This document shows, piece after piece, positions 29,263-41,570 of a stretch of DNA of 64,000 nt. Every line of letters begins with the position of its first letter. Positions within the stretch are counted from its first letter, which is position 1. Source of the stretch: Microbulbifer flavimaris (lineage in GTDB: Bacteria > Pseudomonadota > Gammaproteobacteria > Pseudomonadales > Cellvibrionaceae); NCBI RefSeq assembly GCF_001641755.2, contig NZ_LRFG02000001.1, positions 1 through 64,000 of the forward strand. Reading direction: 5' to 3'. A model generated the notes under the pieces. That model was given only the letters and a program-made list of their open reading frames with translations. It did not search any database and was not told where the DNA came from. The position numbers and the translations under genes are program-made.

Positions 29263-30555
29263 TTACTTGCGCTTGTCCGCAGGCACGTAGTCGCGCTGGG
29301 TGTAGCCGGTGTACAGCTGGCGCGGACGGCCGATCTTGTAGGGGTTGGAGATCATCTCGTTCCAGTGTGCGATCCAGCCGGCGGTGCGGCCGGTGGCAAA
29401 GATCACGGTGAACATATCGGTGGGGATACCGATCGCCTTCATGATAATACCGGAGTAGAAGTCCACGTTCGGGTACAGCTTCTTCTCGACGAAGTACTCA
29501 TCTTCCAGTGCGATCTTTTCCAGCTTCTTGGCGATACGCAGCAGCGGGTCGTTCTCGGCACCCATGGCACCCAGGACTTCGTCGCAGATGCCCTGCATCA
29601 CACGGGAGCGCGGGTCGAAGTTCTTGTAGACGCGGTGGCCGAAGCCCATCAGGCGGAACGGATCGTTCTTGTCCTTGGCGCGCTTGACGAACTCGTCGAT
29701 GCGGCTCTCGTCGCCGATCTCCTGCAGCATGTTCAGTACCGCTTCGTTGGCACCACCGTGAGCCGGTCCCCACAGGGCCGCGATGCCGGAGGAAATACAG
29801 GCGAAGGGGTTGGCGCCGGAGGAGCCAGCCAGACGCACGGTGGAAGTAGAGGCGTTCTGCTCGTGGTCGGCGTGCAGCAGGAAGATGATGTCCATGGCCT
29901 TGGCGACCACCGGGTCGATCTTGCTGGTCTCGCAGGGATTGCCAAACATCATGTGCAGGAAGTTCTCGGCGTAGCCGAGGTTGTTGTCCGGATACATGAA
30001 GGGCTGGCCCTTGGAGTGCTTGTAGCACATGGCGGCCAGGGTCGGCATCTTGGCGATCAGGCGATGGGCGGAGATTCTGCGGTGCTCCGGATCGTTGATA
30101 TCCAGGGAGTCATGGTAGAAAGAGGCGAGGGCGCCGACCACGCCGCACATCATGGCCATCGGGTGCGCGTCGTAGCGGAAGCCCTTGAAGAAGTTGACGA
30201 TCGACTCATGCACCATGGTGTGGTTCATGATGGTCTCGACGTACCCTTTCTTCTCTTCTGCGCTCGGCAGCTCGCCGTTCATCAGCAGGTAGCAGGTTTC
30301 CAGGTAGTCGGATTGCTCAGCGAGCTGCTCGATGGGGTAACCGCGGTGCAGCAGCTGGCCCTTGGCGCCATCGATATAGGTGATCTTGGATTCGCAGGCG
30401 GCGGTGGACACAAAGCCCGGGTCGTAGGTAAACAAGCCCTTGCCGGTGAGGCTGCCAACGTCGACAACGTCGGGGCCGAGTGTGCCGGAGAGCACAGGCA
30501 TCTCAATAGTGCCGTCGATACCATCGACCTTAAGTTGCGCTTTTTTATCGGACAT
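29263..30555 (-). CDS. gltA: Citrate synthase (hexameric type II)
   Basis: Condenses acetyl-CoA with oxaloacetate to citrate. The 430-residue length and N-terminal beta domain ([24 protein letters not shown]) are those of the NADH-sensitive hexameric enzymes of Gram-negatives. Catalytic regions are intact: the His in [24 protein letters not shown], and the Asp in [10 protein letters not shown]. It diverges from the sdh-suc operon, the usual arrangement in Gammaproteobacteria. AGGAGT-type sequence precedes the ATG. Confidence 0.97.
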   Translation of the reverse strand: MSDKKAQLKVDGIDGTIEMPVLSGTLGPDVVDVGSLTGKGLFTYDPGFVSTAACESKITYIDGAKGQLLHRGYPIEQLAEQSDYLETCYLLMNGELPSAEEKKGYVETIMNHTMVHESIVNFFKGFRYDAHPMAMMCGVVGALASFYHDSLDINDPEHRRISAHRLIAKMPTLAAMCYKHSKGQPFMYPDNNLGYAENFLHMMFGNPCETSKIDPVVAKAMDIIFLLHADHEQNASTSTVRLAGSSGANPFACISSGIAALWGPAHGGANEAVLNMLQEIGDESRIDEFVKRAKDKNDPFRLMGFGHRVYKNFDPRSRVMQGICDEVLGAMGAENDPLLRIAKKLEKIALEDEYFVEKKLYPNVDFYSGIIMKAIGIPTDMFTVIFATGRTAGWIAHWNEMISNPYKIGRPRQLYTGYTQRDYVPADKRK

Positions 30556-30632
30556 TGCGGACTCCTAAAACTGTTCTTATGCCGCCTGATTCCCTGTCAC
30601 TGTGGGCAGTAGCGGGCTTTTGAGCGGGGCCA

Positions 30633-30661
30633 AACTTAAGTGGCGCGCCCCCAATTGTCAA
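30633..30661 (-). promoter_or_regulatory. Putative gltA promoter
   Basis: On the minus strand a perfect -35 TTGACA (30661-30656) is followed after 17 bp by TAAGTT, a weak -10. Confidence 0.35.
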
Positions 30662-30845
30662 ACTGAAACGGCCGAAACCGGCCCCTGCAAACGGCAGAAT
30701 ATGCGGTCACCCTTCTGTGAAGGAGAGGAATTGCCTGAATAACCCCGTTTTTTGTCCAAGTATCTTCGGTGCTGACCTCCCGCCCCGTGGAGGTTTTCAG
30801 TCACCGGGCGGTAGAGGCAGGCGCCCCGGGGCGGCCGCAGTTTCA

Positions 30846-30874
30846 TTGTCTTTTGAGCGCCAAATGCCTATAAT
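30846..30874 (+). promoter_or_regulatory. Sigma-70 promoter of the sdh-suc operon
   Basis: TTGTCT (-35) and a perfect TATAAT (-10) are spaced by 17 bp, leaving a leader of about 130 nt before sdhC. The rest of the gltA-sdhC interval (30556-31012) has no gene I can support. Confidence 0.65.
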
Positions 30875-31012
30875 CCGCGCGGCCTGCGCCGAGGTACGGC
30901 CATTTTGTACAAGCCTTCATCAGGTCGAGTGCAAAGTGAGCAGCAGGCGATTCGCCCCTCCATTGAAAGCTAACGGGCGCCCGGTCGTTCAGGGCAACAA
31001 GGTGTTTTTCCT

Positions 31013-31387
31013 GTGAACAAAAGCAGACCTGTCAATCTAGACATTTCCACTATCAAGCTCCCCGCTGCCGCACTGGTTTCCATTCTTCACCGTATTTCCG
31101 GTGTTGTGCTCTTCGCCGTGATGGCGTTGCTGCTGTGGATGCTGGGTACCAGTCTCGAGTCCGAGCAGGGCTTCGCAAGTGTAGCCGAGACTTTCAGCAG
31201 CATCCCCGCGAAGATCATTCTGTGGGCCTCTCTCGCTGCCCTCATCTATCACCTGGTGGCTGGCGTACGTCATTTATTCATGGACCTCGGGATCGGTGAA
31301 TCCCTGGAAGGCGGCCGTCGCGGCGCCGTGATGGTGTTGGTCCTGAGCGTTATTCTGATTCTGGCAGTGGGGGTATGGTTATGGTAA
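31013..31387 (+). CDS. sdhC: Succinate dehydrogenase cytochrome b556 subunit SdhC
   Basis: Membrane anchor of complex II, binding ubiquinone and heme b with SdhD. The 124-residue protein has three membrane helices. SILHRISGV near residue 23 carries the conserved Ser and Arg of the quinone site; the heme-ligand His is in IYHLVAGVRHLFMDLG. The start is GTG at 31013, matching the family N-terminus (NKSRPVNLDI). It is the first gene of the operon and overlaps sdhD. Confidence 0.96.
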   Translation: MNKSRPVNLDISTIKLPAAALVSILHRISGVVLFAVMALLLWMLGTSLESEQGFASVAETFSSIPAKIILWASLAALIYHLVAGVRHLFMDLGIGESLEGGRRGAVMVLVLSVILILAVGVWLW

Positions 31388-31749
31388 CCACCGTTACAAG
31401 TTTCGGTCGCAGCGGTACTTTTGACTGGCTGTACCAGCGTATCACCGCGGTCATTCTCGCGGCCTATACCCTCTTTATTGTGGGTTACATCTTCCTGACT
31501 GATGACTTCGGTTATCAGTCCTGGTCTGCACTGTTCCAGAACTTCTGGGTGCGGGTCTTCAGCCTTGTGGCGCTGCTCTCAATGGTAGCGCATGCCTGGA
31601 TCGGTCTCTGGTCTGTTGTGACCGACTACCTCACCAATCGCATGATGGGTCCCAAAGCGACAGTCTTTCGGGTCCTGGCTCAGATGGTACTGGGCGCGGT
31701 AGCCGTGATTTACACGGTGTGGGGCATTCAAATTTTGTGGGGTGTGTAA
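31381..31749 (+). CDS. sdhD: Succinate dehydrogenase membrane anchor subunit SdhD
   Basis: Second membrane anchor of complex II, with three helices. The conserved DWLYQRITAV and HAWIGLWSVVTDY blocks (heme/quinone region) are present. Two ATG codons compete (31375, 31381); the GGGGG at 31369-31373 fits 31381 better, giving 122 residues and a 7-base overlap with sdhC, which implies translational coupling. Confidence 0.94.
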   Translation: MVTTVTSFGRSGTFDWLYQRITAVILAAYTLFIVGYIFLTDDFGYQSWSALFQNFWVRVFSLVALLSMVAHAWIGLWSVVTDYLTNRMMGPKATVFRVLAQMVLGAVAVIYTVWGIQILWGV

Positions 31750-31752
31750 TTT

Positions 31753-33525
31753 ATGGCGAACATGCGAACCATTTCCTTTGACGGGATCGTAATTGGCGGT
31801 GGCGGCGCGGGTATGCGCGCTGCACTGCAGATGGCCCAATCCGGCTTCAAGACCGCGGTCATCACCAAAGTCTTTCCCACCCGTTCGCACACTGTGTCCG
31901 CCCAGGGGGGGATCACCTGTGCAATTGCCAGTGCCGACCCGCAGGACGACTGGCGCTGGCACATGTACGACACCGTCAAGGGCTCCGACTATATCGGTGA
32001 CCAGGACGCGATCGAGTACATGTGTTCCACCGGCCCAGAGGCCGTGTTCGAGCTGGAACACATGGGCCTGCCATTCTCCCGTACCGAAAACGGCCGCATC
32101 TACCAGCGTCCGTTCGGCGGCCAGTCCAAGGACTTTGGTCGCGGCGGCCAGGCGGCGCGTACCTGTGCTGCGGCAGACCGTACCGGCCACGCCCTGCTGC
32201 ACACCCTGTACCAGAACAACGTCAAGAACGAGACCGTCTTCCTGAACGAGTGGTTTGCCGTTGACCTGGTAAAGAACCAGGATGGCGCCGTGGTGGGTGT
32301 GATTGCCCTGTGCATCGAAGATGGCGAAGTGGTCTTCATCAAGTCCAAGGCCACCGTGCTGGCCACTGGCGGTGCCGGCCGTATCTACGCTTCCACCACC
32401 AACGCCCACATCAATACCGGTGACGGCATCGGCATGGCCCTGCGCGCCGGTTTCCCGGTGCAGGACATGGAGATGTGGCAGTTCCACCCCACCGGTATCC
32501 ACGGTGCGGGTACCCTGGTGACCGAGGGTTGCCGCGGTGAAGGTGGCTACCTGATCAACAAGGATGGCGAGCGCTTCATGGAGCGTTATGCCCCCAACGC
32601 CAAGGATCTGGCCGGCCGCGACGTGGTTGCGCGTTCCATGGTGCTGGAAATCCTCGATGGTCGCGGCTGCGGCCCCAATGGCGACCATGTTTACCTGAAG
32701 CTCGACCACCTGGGTGAGGAAGTGCTGAACAGCCGCCTGCCGGGTATCTGTGAGCTGGCCAAGACCTTTGCCCACGTGGATCCGGTCAAGACCCCGATCC
32801 CTGTGGTGCCTACCTGCCATTACATGATGGGCGGTATCCCGACCAATGTGCATGGCCAGGCCCTGACCCAGGATGCCTCCGGCAACGACCAGGTTATCGA
32901 CGGCTTCTACGCCTGTGGTGAGGCGGCTTGCGTGTCCGTACATGGTGCCAACCGCCTGGGCGGCAACTCGCTGCTGGACCTGGTGGTATTCGGTCGCGCT
33001 TCCGGCCTGTTTATCGAGCAGTCCCTGCGCGAGGGCATCGAGCACCGCGAGGCTTCCGAGTCGGACCTCGAGGCCGCCATGTCGCGCCTGAACAACCTCG
33101 AGCACAAGAACGACGGCGAGAAGGCATCTGATCTCCGTCGCGAGCTGCAGAACGTGATGCAGAACCAGTTCGGTGTATTCCGCCGCGGCGACTATATGGC
33201 CGAGGGCGTGAAGAAGCTGGAAGACCTGCGTGCGCGTATCGAGAACGTCCGCCTGGACGACAAGAGCCGCACCTTCAACACCGCCCGAATCGAGGCGCTG
33301 GAGCTGCAGAACCTGCTGGAAGTGGCCGAGTCCACCGCCATCGCCGCGGAGACCCGTGTCGAGAGCCGCGGTGCCCACGCCCGCGAGGACTTCCAGGAGC
33401 GCGACGACGAAAACTGGCTGTGCCACTCCATGTTCTTCCCGACCGAGAAGCGTGTCGGCAAGCGCGCGGTGAATTTCGCACCGAACACCATGGAGGCGTT
33501 CGAGCCCAAGGCCCGTACCTACTAA
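31753..33525 (+). CDS. sdhA: Succinate dehydrogenase flavoprotein subunit SdhA
   Basis: Catalytic subunit oxidising succinate to fumarate with covalent FAD. The 590-residue protein has the FAD motif [16 protein letters not shown], the flavinylation site [11 protein letters not shown], the substrate region with HPTGI, and the C-terminal [18 protein letters not shown] block. It begins 3 bases after sdhD. It is followed by a short hairpin before sdhB. Confidence 0.98.
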   Translation: MANMRTISFDGIVIGGGGAGMRAALQMAQSGFKTAVITKVFPTRSHTVSAQGGITCAIASADPQDDWRWHMYDTVKGSDYIGDQDAIEYMCSTGPEAVFELEHMGLPFSRTENGRIYQRPFGGQSKDFGRGGQAARTCAAADRTGHALLHTLYQNNVKNETVFLNEWFAVDLVKNQDGAVVGVIALCIEDGEVVFIKSKATVLATGGAGRIYASTTNAHINTGDGIGMALRAGFPVQDMEMWQFHPTGIHGAGTLVTEGCRGEGGYLINKDGERFMERYAPNAKDLAGRDVVARSMVLEILDGRGCGPNGDHVYLKLDHLGEEVLNSRLPGICELAKTFAHVDPVKTPIPVVPTCHYMMGGIPTNVHGQALTQDASGNDQVIDGFYACGEAACVSVHGANRLGGNSLLDLVVFGRASGLFIEQSLREGIEHREASESDLEAAMSRLNNLEHKNDGEKASDLRRELQNVMQNQFGVFRRGDYMAEGVKKLEDLRARIENVRLDDKSRTFNTARIEALELQNLLEVAESTAIAAETRVESRGAHAREDFQERDDENWLCHSMFFPTEKRVGKRAVNFAPNTMEAFEPKARTY

Positions 33526-33534
33526 GAGTTTGCA

Positions 33535-33552
33535 GGGCGCGCGAACGCGCCC
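33535..33552 (+). other. Intercistronic hairpin between sdhA and sdhB
   Basis: GGGCGCG-CGAA-CGCGCCC is a perfect 7-bp stem with a tetraloop ten bases after the sdhA stop. There is no T-run, so it is more likely an mRNA-stabilising or processing element than a terminator. Confidence 0.6.
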
Positions 33553-33571
33553 TTCATTCGGAAGCTGACAT

Positions 33572-34276
33572 ATGTTGAAAGTAAGCATTTACCGTTACAA
33601 CCCGGAGACCGACAAGGCTCCCTACATGCAGGACTACGAGTTCGACACCCAGGGCAAGGACCTGATGGTGCTGGACGTGCTCGAAGCGCTGAAGGCCCAG
33701 GACTCCAGCCTGTCTTTCCGTCGCTCCTGCCGTGAAGGTGTGTGCGGTTCCGACGGCATGAATATTTCCGGCCGCAATGGCCTGGCCTGCACCACGCCGC
33801 TGTCCGAGGCAGCGCCCAAGGGCAAGCTGGTCCTGCGTCCGCTGCCGGGCCTGCCGGTGATCCGCGACCTGGTTGTGGATATGGAGCAGTTCTACGAGCA
33901 GTACAAAAAGATCGAGCCCTACCTGCAGAACGACACCCCGGCTCCGGCCATCGAGCGTCTGCAGAGCCCGGAAGATCGCGAGAAGCTGGACGGTCTGTAC
34001 GAGTGCATTCTGTGCGCATGCTGTTCCACTGCCTGTCCGTCCTTCTGGTGGAACCCGGACAAGTTCATCGGGCCGGCCGGCCTCTTGCAGGCTTATCGCT
34101 TCCTGGCGGACAGCCGCGATACGGCCACCGAGGAGCGTCTGTCCAACCTGGATGACCCCTTCAGCGTTTTCCGTTGTCACGGTATCCAGAACTGCGTGAA
34201 CGTGTGTCCGAAGGGCTTGAACCCGACCCGGGCTATCGGCCATATCCGCAATATGCTGCTGACCCGCGCCGTCTGA
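33572..34276 (+). CDS. sdhB: Succinate dehydrogenase iron-sulfur subunit SdhB
   Basis: Electron-transfer subunit with three Fe-S clusters. In the 234-residue protein the 2Fe-2S ligands are in SCREGVCGSDGMN and the later Cys of LACTTP. The 4Fe-4S site is CILCACCSTACP and the 3Fe-4S site is CHGIQNCVNVCPKGLNP. All cysteines are present. It ends shortly before a strong terminator-like hairpin and then sucA. Confidence 0.97.
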   Translation: MLKVSIYRYNPETDKAPYMQDYEFDTQGKDLMVLDVLEALKAQDSSLSFRRSCREGVCGSDGMNISGRNGLACTTPLSEAAPKGKLVLRPLPGLPVIRDLVVDMEQFYEQYKKIEPYLQNDTPAPAIERLQSPEDREKLDGLYECILCACCSTACPSFWWNPDKFIGPAGLLQAYRFLADSRDTATEERLSNLDDPFSVFRCHGIQNCVNVCPKGLNPTRAIGHIRNMLLTRAV

Positions 34277-34369
34277 TTCGGCGCCGGTGTCTCAGGGGCG
34301 GATTTCCTCCGGCTTTGCCCGGTAGGGAATACAGCAATCAGTGACGGCGCCTGAGCCGCTGCCAGAATA

Positions 34370-34402
34370 AAAAGGGGAGGTGACTACGGCACCTCCCCTT
34401 TT
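34370..34402 (+). terminator. Terminator-like hairpin between sdhB and sucA
   Basis: AAAAGGGGAGGTG pairs perfectly with CACCTCCCCTTTT around a 7-base loop, with four T at the end. It probably ends or attenuates the sdhCDAB transcript. Confidence 0.8.
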
Positions 34403-34574
34403 GTGAGTTGGCCAGAGGGTCGATTCGAGGGCAGTGGCAACAGGCGTTTTGTTGCAATCAGGCTTTGGCGCCGGCTGGAAGGGCGCTGGTGCCGCAGCGA
34501 TGGAACCCGCTGCGGCAGGCAGGAACTTTGAGAATCGCAGTGTCGACGGGCACTGCAATGAGGTAGGCATAAAC

Positions 34575-37400
34575 ATGCACGAAAGCACCATGGAGCAGCT
34601 GTGGCGTAGCTCCCATATCTCCGGGGGCAACGCCGCCTACGTGGAGGACCTCTACGAAACCTATCTGCACGACCCGAGTGGCGTGCCGGAGGAGTGGCGC
34701 AATTACTTTGACAGCCTCCCGCGGGTGCCGGGTGGTGATGTCTCCCACGAGGCCATCCGTGCGCACTTCGAACTGCTGGGCAAGAACCGCACCCGCCCGC
34801 TGTCCGCACCCGGTGCCGGTGCCATCAATGTCGAACACGAGCGCAAGCAGGTTCGCGTCCTCCAGCTGATCAACTCTTACCGTCACCGGGGCCACAAAAA
34901 GGCCACCCTCGACCCGCTCGGCCTGATGGCCCGCGAGCAGGTGCCGGATCTGCAGTTGAACTACCACGGCCTCACCGAGGGCGACTTCGATACCACTTTC
35001 CAGACCGGCGACCTGTTCTTCGGGCAGGGCGAAGCGACGCTGCGGGAAATTGTAGAGGGCCTCGAGCGCACCTACTGCGGCAATCTCGGCGCGGAAATCA
35101 TGCATCTGTCGAATCTCGACGAGCAGCAGTGGTTCCAGCAGCGTCTCGAGCGCAGCCAGGCGCGCCCCAACTTCGGCGCGGATATCCGCAAGGAAATCCT
35201 GCAGCGCCTCTCTGCTGCAGAGGGCCTGGAGCGCCATCTGGATTCCAAATACCCGGGCACCAAGCGTTTCGGTGTAGAGGGCGGTGAGAGCCTGATCCCC
35301 CTGATGGATGCCCTGATTCGCCGCTCCGGCACCTACGGTGTCAAGGAAGTGGTGATGGGCATGGCCCACCGCGGTCGCCTCAATACCCTGGTGAATATTC
35401 TCGGCAAGAATCCGTCGGACCTGTTCGAGGAGTTCGAGGGCAAGAAAACCCTGGATACCTCCGGTGATGTGAAATACCACCAGGGTTTCTCCTCCAACGT
35501 GATGACACCGGGCGGCGAAGTACATCTGGCGCTGGCCTTTAACCCGTCGCACCTGGAGATCTGTGCACCGGTGGTGGTCGGCTCCGTGCGCGCCCGCCAG
35601 GATCGCCGCAGTGACAACACCGGCGAAAAGGTCATGCCGATCAATATCCACGGTGATGCCGCGTTTGCCGCGCAGGGTGTGGTGCAGGAAACCCTGCAGA
35701 TGTCCCAGACCCGCGGCTACTACACCGGCGGCAGCGTGCATATCGTGCTGAACAACCAGGTGGGCTTCACCACGAGCAAGCGCGAGGACGCCCGCTCCAC
35801 CGAGTACTGCACCGACGTTGCCAAGATGATCGATGCCCCGGTGCTGCACGTGAATGGCGACGACCCGGAAATGGTCGTGCTGGCGGCACTGCTGGCGGTG
35901 GACTACCGCTACGAATTCAAGAAAGACATCGTCATCGACCTGGTGTGCTACCGCCGTCGCGGCCACAACGAGACCGATGATCCGTCCGGCACCCAGCCGT
36001 TGATGTACCAGGCGATCCGCAAACACAAGACCACCCGCACCCTGTATGCGGAAAAGCTGGTGGATGAGGGCGTGCTGGACAAGTCTGAGGCTGACAAGCT
36101 GGCCAGCGATTACCGCGACAAGCTGGATCGGGGTGAAGACGTTGCCACCGGCCTGGTCAAGGAGCCCGACGAGTCCATGTTCGTGGACTGGAGCCCCTAC
36201 CTGGATCACGACTGGCAGACCCCGGGAGACACCAGTTACGCGTTGCCGAAACTGAAAGACGTGGCCACCCGCATGACCACCGTCCCGGACGGTGTCGTGC
36301 TGCAGCGCCAGGTCTCCAAGATCTATGAAGACCGCCGCAAGATGGCCGGCGGTGCATTGCCGCTGAACTGGGGCATGGCCGAGACCCTGGCCTACGGTAC
36401 GCTGCTGGAGCAGGGCTACATGATACGCCTCACCGGTGAGGACGTGGGCCGCGGCACCTTCTCCCACCGCCACGCGGTGATTCACAGCCAGAAGGACGGC
36501 CAGTCCTACGTGCCACTGCAGAACATGCAGGAAGGTCAGCCGCCGTTCTACATCTACGACTCCCTGCTCTCGGAAGAGGGTGTGCTGGCTTTCGAATACG
36601 GTTATGCCACCACCACGCCCAAGTCCCTGATTATCTGGGAAGCGCAGTTTGGCGATTTTGCCAATGGTGCCCAGGTGGTGATCGACCAGTTCATCACTTC
36701 CGGTGAGCACAAGTGGGGCCGTATGTGCGGCCTGGTGATGCTGCTGCCGCACGGCTACGAGGGGCAGGGCCCGGAGCACTCCTCCGCGCGCCTTGAGCGC
36801 TTCATGCAGTTGTGTGCCGAGCACAATATCCAGGTGTGTAACGCCACCACGCCGGCCCAGATCTTCCACCTGTTGCGTCGCCAAGCCATTCGCCCGATGC
36901 GTCGCCCGCTGGTGATCATGAGCCCGAAGTGGATCCTGCGTCACAAGCTGGCCACCTCCAGCCTGGACGAACTGGCCAATGGCCAATTCCACAATGTGAT
37001 CCAGGACGGGGGCGTCGATCCGGCCAAGGTAAAACGCCTGATCATCTGCTCCGGCAAGGTCTACTACCATTTGCTCGAAGCACGCATGGAGCGGGAGCAG
37101 GACGATGTCGCGCTGGTGCGCATCGAGCAGCTCTATCCCTTCCCGGATGAAGAGTTCCTGGACGCGGTTTCCGCTTTCAAGAACATCAAGAGCGTGGCCT
37201 GGTGCCAGGAAGAGCCCATGAACCAGGGGGCCTGGTATCACAGTCAGCATCACATGCGTCGCCTGCTGGCGGAAACGCATCCGAAGCTGGATCTGGAATA
37301 CGTGGGCCGTCCGGCCTCTGCAGCTCCGGCTGCGGGGTATATGTCCACACACCTGGAAGAACAGAACAAGTTCATCAACGAGGCGCTGACCGTCAAGTAA
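34575..37400 (+). CDS. sucA: 2-Oxoglutarate dehydrogenase E1 component
   Basis: Thiamine-diphosphate-dependent E1 that decarboxylates 2-oxoglutarate and transfers the succinyl group to SucB lipoate. Starting at MHESTMEQLWRSSHISGGNA the protein has 941 residues, matching the family (E. coli about 933). The upstream in-frame extension to 34434 is non-conserved. Visible motifs include GMAHRGRLNTLVNILGK and the C-terminal transketolase-like region with EEPMNQGAWY. GAGGTAGG precedes the chosen ATG. A leader of about 170 nt separates it from the sdhB terminator, so it may have its own promoter. Confidence 0.97.
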   Translation: MHESTMEQLWRSSHISGGNAAYVEDLYETYLHDPSGVPEEWRNYFDSLPRVPGGDVSHEAIRAHFELLGKNRTRPLSAPGAGAINVEHERKQVRVLQLINSYRHRGHKKATLDPLGLMAREQVPDLQLNYHGLTEGDFDTTFQTGDLFFGQGEATLREIVEGLERTYCGNLGAEIMHLSNLDEQQWFQQRLERSQARPNFGADIRKEILQRLSAAEGLERHLDSKYPGTKRFGVEGGESLIPLMDALIRRSGTYGVKEVVMGMAHRGRLNTLVNILGKNPSDLFEEFEGKKTLDTSGDVKYHQGFSSNVMTPGGEVHLALAFNPSHLEICAPVVVGSVRARQDRRSDNTGEKVMPINIHGDAAFAAQGVVQETLQMSQTRGYYTGGSVHIVLNNQVGFTTSKREDARSTEYCTDVAKMIDAPVLHVNGDDPEMVVLAALLAVDYRYEFKKDIVIDLVCYRRRGHNETDDPSGTQPLMYQAIRKHKTTRTLYAEKLVDEGVLDKSEADKLASDYRDKLDRGEDVATGLVKEPDESMFVDWSPYLDHDWQTPGDTSYALPKLKDVATRMTTVPDGVVLQRQVSKIYEDRRKMAGGALPLNWGMAETLAYGTLLEQGYMIRLTGEDVGRGTFSHRHAVIHSQKDGQSYVPLQNMQEGQPPFYIYDSLLSEEGVLAFEYGYATTTPKSLIIWEAQFGDFANGAQVVIDQFITSGEHKWGRMCGLVMLLPHGYEGQGPEHSSARLERFMQLCAEHNIQVCNATTPAQIFHLLRRQAIRPMRRPLVIMSPKWILRHKLATSSLDELANGQFHNVIQDGGVDPAKVKRLIICSGKVYYHLLEARMEREQDDVALVRIEQLYPFPDEEFLDAVSAFKNIKSVAWCQEEPMNQGAWYHSQHHMRRLLAETHPKLDLEYVGRPASAAPAAGYMSTHLEEQNKFINEALTVK

Positions 37401-37475
37401 ATCGGCGGCAGTAATTAGTGAATAGGGCGTTACCAACACGATTCGCCCAAGAGTCAATCTCAGGAAACAGGAACA

Positions 37476-38693
37476 ATGACGATCGAGATTAAAGCGCCAA
37501 CTTTCCCGGAATCCGTTCAGGATGGCACCGTGGCCACCTGGCACAAGAAGCCCGGTGAGGCCGTCTCCCGCGATGAACTGATCGTGGACATCGAAACCGA
37601 CAAGGTTGTCCTGGAAGTGGTGGCACCGGCCGACGGTGCCCTCAGCGAAATCATCAAGGACGAGGGCGATACCGTCCTCTCCAACGAGGTGATCGCCAAG
37701 TTCGAGGAAGGTGCCGGTGGCGGCGCGGCCAAGGACGAAGGCGAGGGCGAGAAGAAAGAAGCCAAGGAAGAGCCCAAGAAGGAGGAAGCCGAAGCCTCCA
37801 AAGGCGGCGAGGACCAGCTGGTAAATCCGGCTGCGCGCAAGCTGGCTGAGGAAAAGGGTGTCGACCTGAGCAAGGTCCAGGGCTCCGGTAAAGGCGGTCG
37901 CATCACCAAGGAAGATGTGCAGAAAGCCGAGAAGGCACCGGCAGCAGCCCCGTCAGCGGCGGCAGCAGAAATACCGGTTGCCGCTGGCGAGCGCGTTGAG
38001 AAGCGCGTGCCCATGACCCGCATGCGCAAGCGCATCGCCGAGCGCCTGCTCGACGCCTCCCAGTCCACCGCCATGCTCACCACCTTCAATGAGGTGAACA
38101 TGAAGCCGGTCATGGACCTGCGCAAAAACTACAAAGAGCTGTTCGAGAAGATGCATAACGGCACCCGTCTCGGCTTTATGGGCTTCTTCGTGAAGGCCGC
38201 TGTTGAAGCGCTGAAGCGCTACCCGGCAGTCAACGCCTCTATCGACGGTGACGATATTGTCTACCACGGCTACCAGGATATCGGTGTGGCGGTTTCCTCA
38301 CCGAAAGGTCTGGTGGTGCCGATCCTGCGCAATGCCGAGAACATGGGCCTGGCGGACATGGAAAACAATATCCGTGACCTGGGCCTGCGTGCTCGCGACG
38401 GCAAGCTGTCCATCGAGGAAATGACCGGCGGTACCTTCACCATCACCAACGGTGGTGTGTTTGGTTCCCTGCTGTCCACCCCGATCCTGAACCCGCCGCA
38501 GACCGCCATTCTCGGTATGCACAAAATCCAGGAACGCCCGATGGCCGTCGACGGCAAGGTTGAAATCCTGCCGATGATGTACCTGGCGTTGTCCTACGAC
38601 CACCGCCTGATCGATGGCAAAGAAGCTGTTGGTTTCCTGGTGGCGATCAAGGAAATGATCGAGGATCCCGCGCGCATCCTGCTGGAAGTTTAA
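37476..38693 (+). CDS. sucB: Dihydrolipoyllysine-residue succinyltransferase (OGDH E2)
   Basis: E2 core of the 2-oxoglutarate dehydrogenase complex. The 405-residue protein has a lipoyl domain (1-75) with the lipoylated lysine in ETDKVVLEV (K43), an acidic/lysine-rich linker ([16 protein letters not shown]), a peripheral-subunit-binding domain (about 112-147, [12 protein letters not shown]) and the catalytic domain ending with [12 protein letters not shown]. It lies 75 bp after sucA. AGGAAACAGG-like sequence precedes the ATG. Confidence 0.97.
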   Translation: MTIEIKAPTFPESVQDGTVATWHKKPGEAVSRDELIVDIETDKVVLEVVAPADGALSEIIKDEGDTVLSNEVIAKFEEGAGGGAAKDEGEGEKKEAKEEPKKEEAEASKGGEDQLVNPAARKLAEEKGVDLSKVQGSGKGGRITKEDVQKAEKAPAAAPSAAAAEIPVAAGERVEKRVPMTRMRKRIAERLLDASQSTAMLTTFNEVNMKPVMDLRKNYKELFEKMHNGTRLGFMGFFVKAAVEALKRYPAVNASIDGDDIVYHGYQDIGVAVSSPKGLVVPILRNAENMGLADMENNIRDLGLRARDGKLSIEEMTGGTFTITNGGVFGSLLSTPILNPPQTAILGMHKIQERPMAVDGKVEILPMMYLALSYDHRLIDGKEAVGFLVAIKEMIEDPARILLEV

Positions 38694-38714
38694 GCGCGCG
38701 AAGTAACTCGTCCT

Positions 38715-38734
38715 GCGGGAGCCACTGCTCCCGC
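38715..38734 (+). other. Hairpin between sucB and lpd
   Basis: GCGGGAG-CCACTG-CTCCCGC, a perfect 7-bp stem with no T-run. It is a likely mRNA processing or stability element. Confidence 0.5.
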
Positions 38735-38745
38735 GGAAACCCTGA

Positions 38746-40212
<1,467 letters not shown>

Positions 40213-40279
40213 AAATCAGGAAGTAGGGGCGGACCACGTGTTCGCCCCGTTTAGTTCGGGCGAACAGTCCGGCGAATAG

Positions 40280-40312
40280 AAAGGCAGGAGCCATTCCGGT
40301 GGACCTGCCTTT
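40280..40312 (+). other. Hairpin between lpd and sucC
   Basis: AAAGGCAGG pairs with CCTGCCTTT around a 15-base loop; the T-run is short. A second hairpin, GGGGCG...CGCCCC, lies at 40227-40249. The 189-bp lpd-sucC gap may hold a partial terminator or processing site; no promoter was clear. Confidence 0.45.
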
Positions 40313-40401
40313 ACACCATTCGCGGCAATCGTTCGCCCATCATGGATGCGGGAAACGGAATACCCGACCTCTAATTTTTCAAAAGTGAATTGGTATCAAC
40401 T

Positions 40402-41568
40402 ATGAACTTGCATGAGTATCAGGGCAAACAACTGTTTGCAGCATACGGATTGCCGGTTTCCAAAGGCATTGCAGCGGAAACCCCGGCAGCGGCAGCAGCA
40501 GCGGCAGATGAAATCGGCGGCGACAAGTGGGTGGTAAAAGCCCAGGTACACGCTGGCGGCCGCGGCAAGGCCGGCGGTGTAAAGCTGGTGGATTCCAAGG
40601 CGGAGATTGAAGAGTTCGCCAAGAAGTGGCTGGGCGAGCGCCTGGTAACTTATCAGACAGACGAAAACGGTCAGCCGGTTTCCCGGATCCTCGTTGAGAG
40701 CTGCACCGACATCGACCAGGAGCTGTACCTGGGCGCGGTTGTCGACCGCTCTACCCGTCGCATTGTATTCATGGCCTCCACCGAGGGCGGTGTTGAGATC
40801 GAGAAAGTTGCGGAAGAAACCCCGGAAAAAATCCTCAAGGCCACTATCGATCCGCTGGTTGGCGCACAGCCGTACCAGGCGCGCGAGCTGGCTTTCAAGC
40901 TGGGCCTGAACCCGACCCAGGTGAAGCAGTTCACCAAGATCTTCCTCGGCCTCGCCAAGATGTTCGAAGAAAAAGATCTGGCCCTGCTGGAGATCAACCC
41001 GCTGGTGATCACCGACGAAGGCAATCTGCACTGCCTGGACGCCAAAGTCGTGATCGACAGCAACGCGCTGTACCGCCACGCTGACCTGCGTGAGATGCAC
41101 GACCCGAGCCAGGAAGATGCCCGTGAAGCGCACGCGGCCAAGTGGGACCTGAACTATGTCGCCCTCGATGGCAACATCGGCTGCATGGTAAACGGTGCCG
41201 GTCTGGCCATGGGTACCATGGACATCGTTAACCTGCACGGCGGCAAGCCGGCCAACTTCCTGGACGTCGGTGGCGGCGCAACCAAGGAGCGCGTGGTCGA
41301 GGCGTTCAAGATCATCTTGTCCGATGAGAACGTAAAGGCCGTACTGATCAACATCTTCGGCGGCATCGTGCGTTGCGACATGATCGCAGAGGGTGTAATC
41401 GGCGCCGTGAAAGAAGTGGGCGTGAAAATTCCCGTTGTGGTACGCCTGGAAGGCAACAACGCAGACCTGGGTGCCAAGGTACTGAGCGAAAGTGGTCTGA
41501 ACATTATCGCAGCCACCAGCCTGACCGACGCGGCTCAGCAAGTGGTCAAAGCGGCGGAGGGTAAATAA
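40402..41568 (+). CDS. sucC: Succinate-CoA ligase ADP-forming subunit beta
   Basis: Beta subunit of succinyl-CoA synthetase, carrying the ATP-grasp and succinate-binding parts. From [16 protein letters not shown] the protein has 388 residues, exactly the E. coli length. [13 protein letters not shown] (nucleotide region) and the C-terminal [10 protein letters not shown] and VVRLEGNN motifs are present. sucD follows after 2 bases, so the two are translationally linked. Confidence 0.97.
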   Translation: MNLHEYQGKQLFAAYGLPVSKGIAAETPAAAAAAADEIGGDKWVVKAQVHAGGRGKAGGVKLVDSKAEIEEFAKKWLGERLVTYQTDENGQPVSRILVESCTDIDQELYLGAVVDRSTRRIVFMASTEGGVEIEKVAEETPEKILKATIDPLVGAQPYQARELAFKLGLNPTQVKQFTKIFLGLAKMFEEKDLALLEINPLVITDEGNLHCLDAKVVIDSNALYRHADLREMHDPSQEDAREAHAAKWDLNYVALDGNIGCMVNGAGLAMGTMDIVNLHGGKPANFLDVGGGATKERVVEAFKIILSDENVKAVLINIFGGIVRCDMIAEGVIGAVKEVGVKIPVVVRLEGNNADLGAKVLSESGLNIIAATSLTDAAQQVVKAAEGK

Positions 41569-41570
41569 TC

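Noticed and set aside
30658-30846. 62-codon open frame in the gltA-sdhC gap
   Set aside because: It lies in the promoter region, has no Shine-Dalgarno or hydrophobic or motif content, and is opposite the sdh promoter.
34434-34574. 47-residue upstream extension of SucA
   Set aside because: It is non-conserved, overlaps the leader after the terminator, and the E1 family begins at the later methionine.
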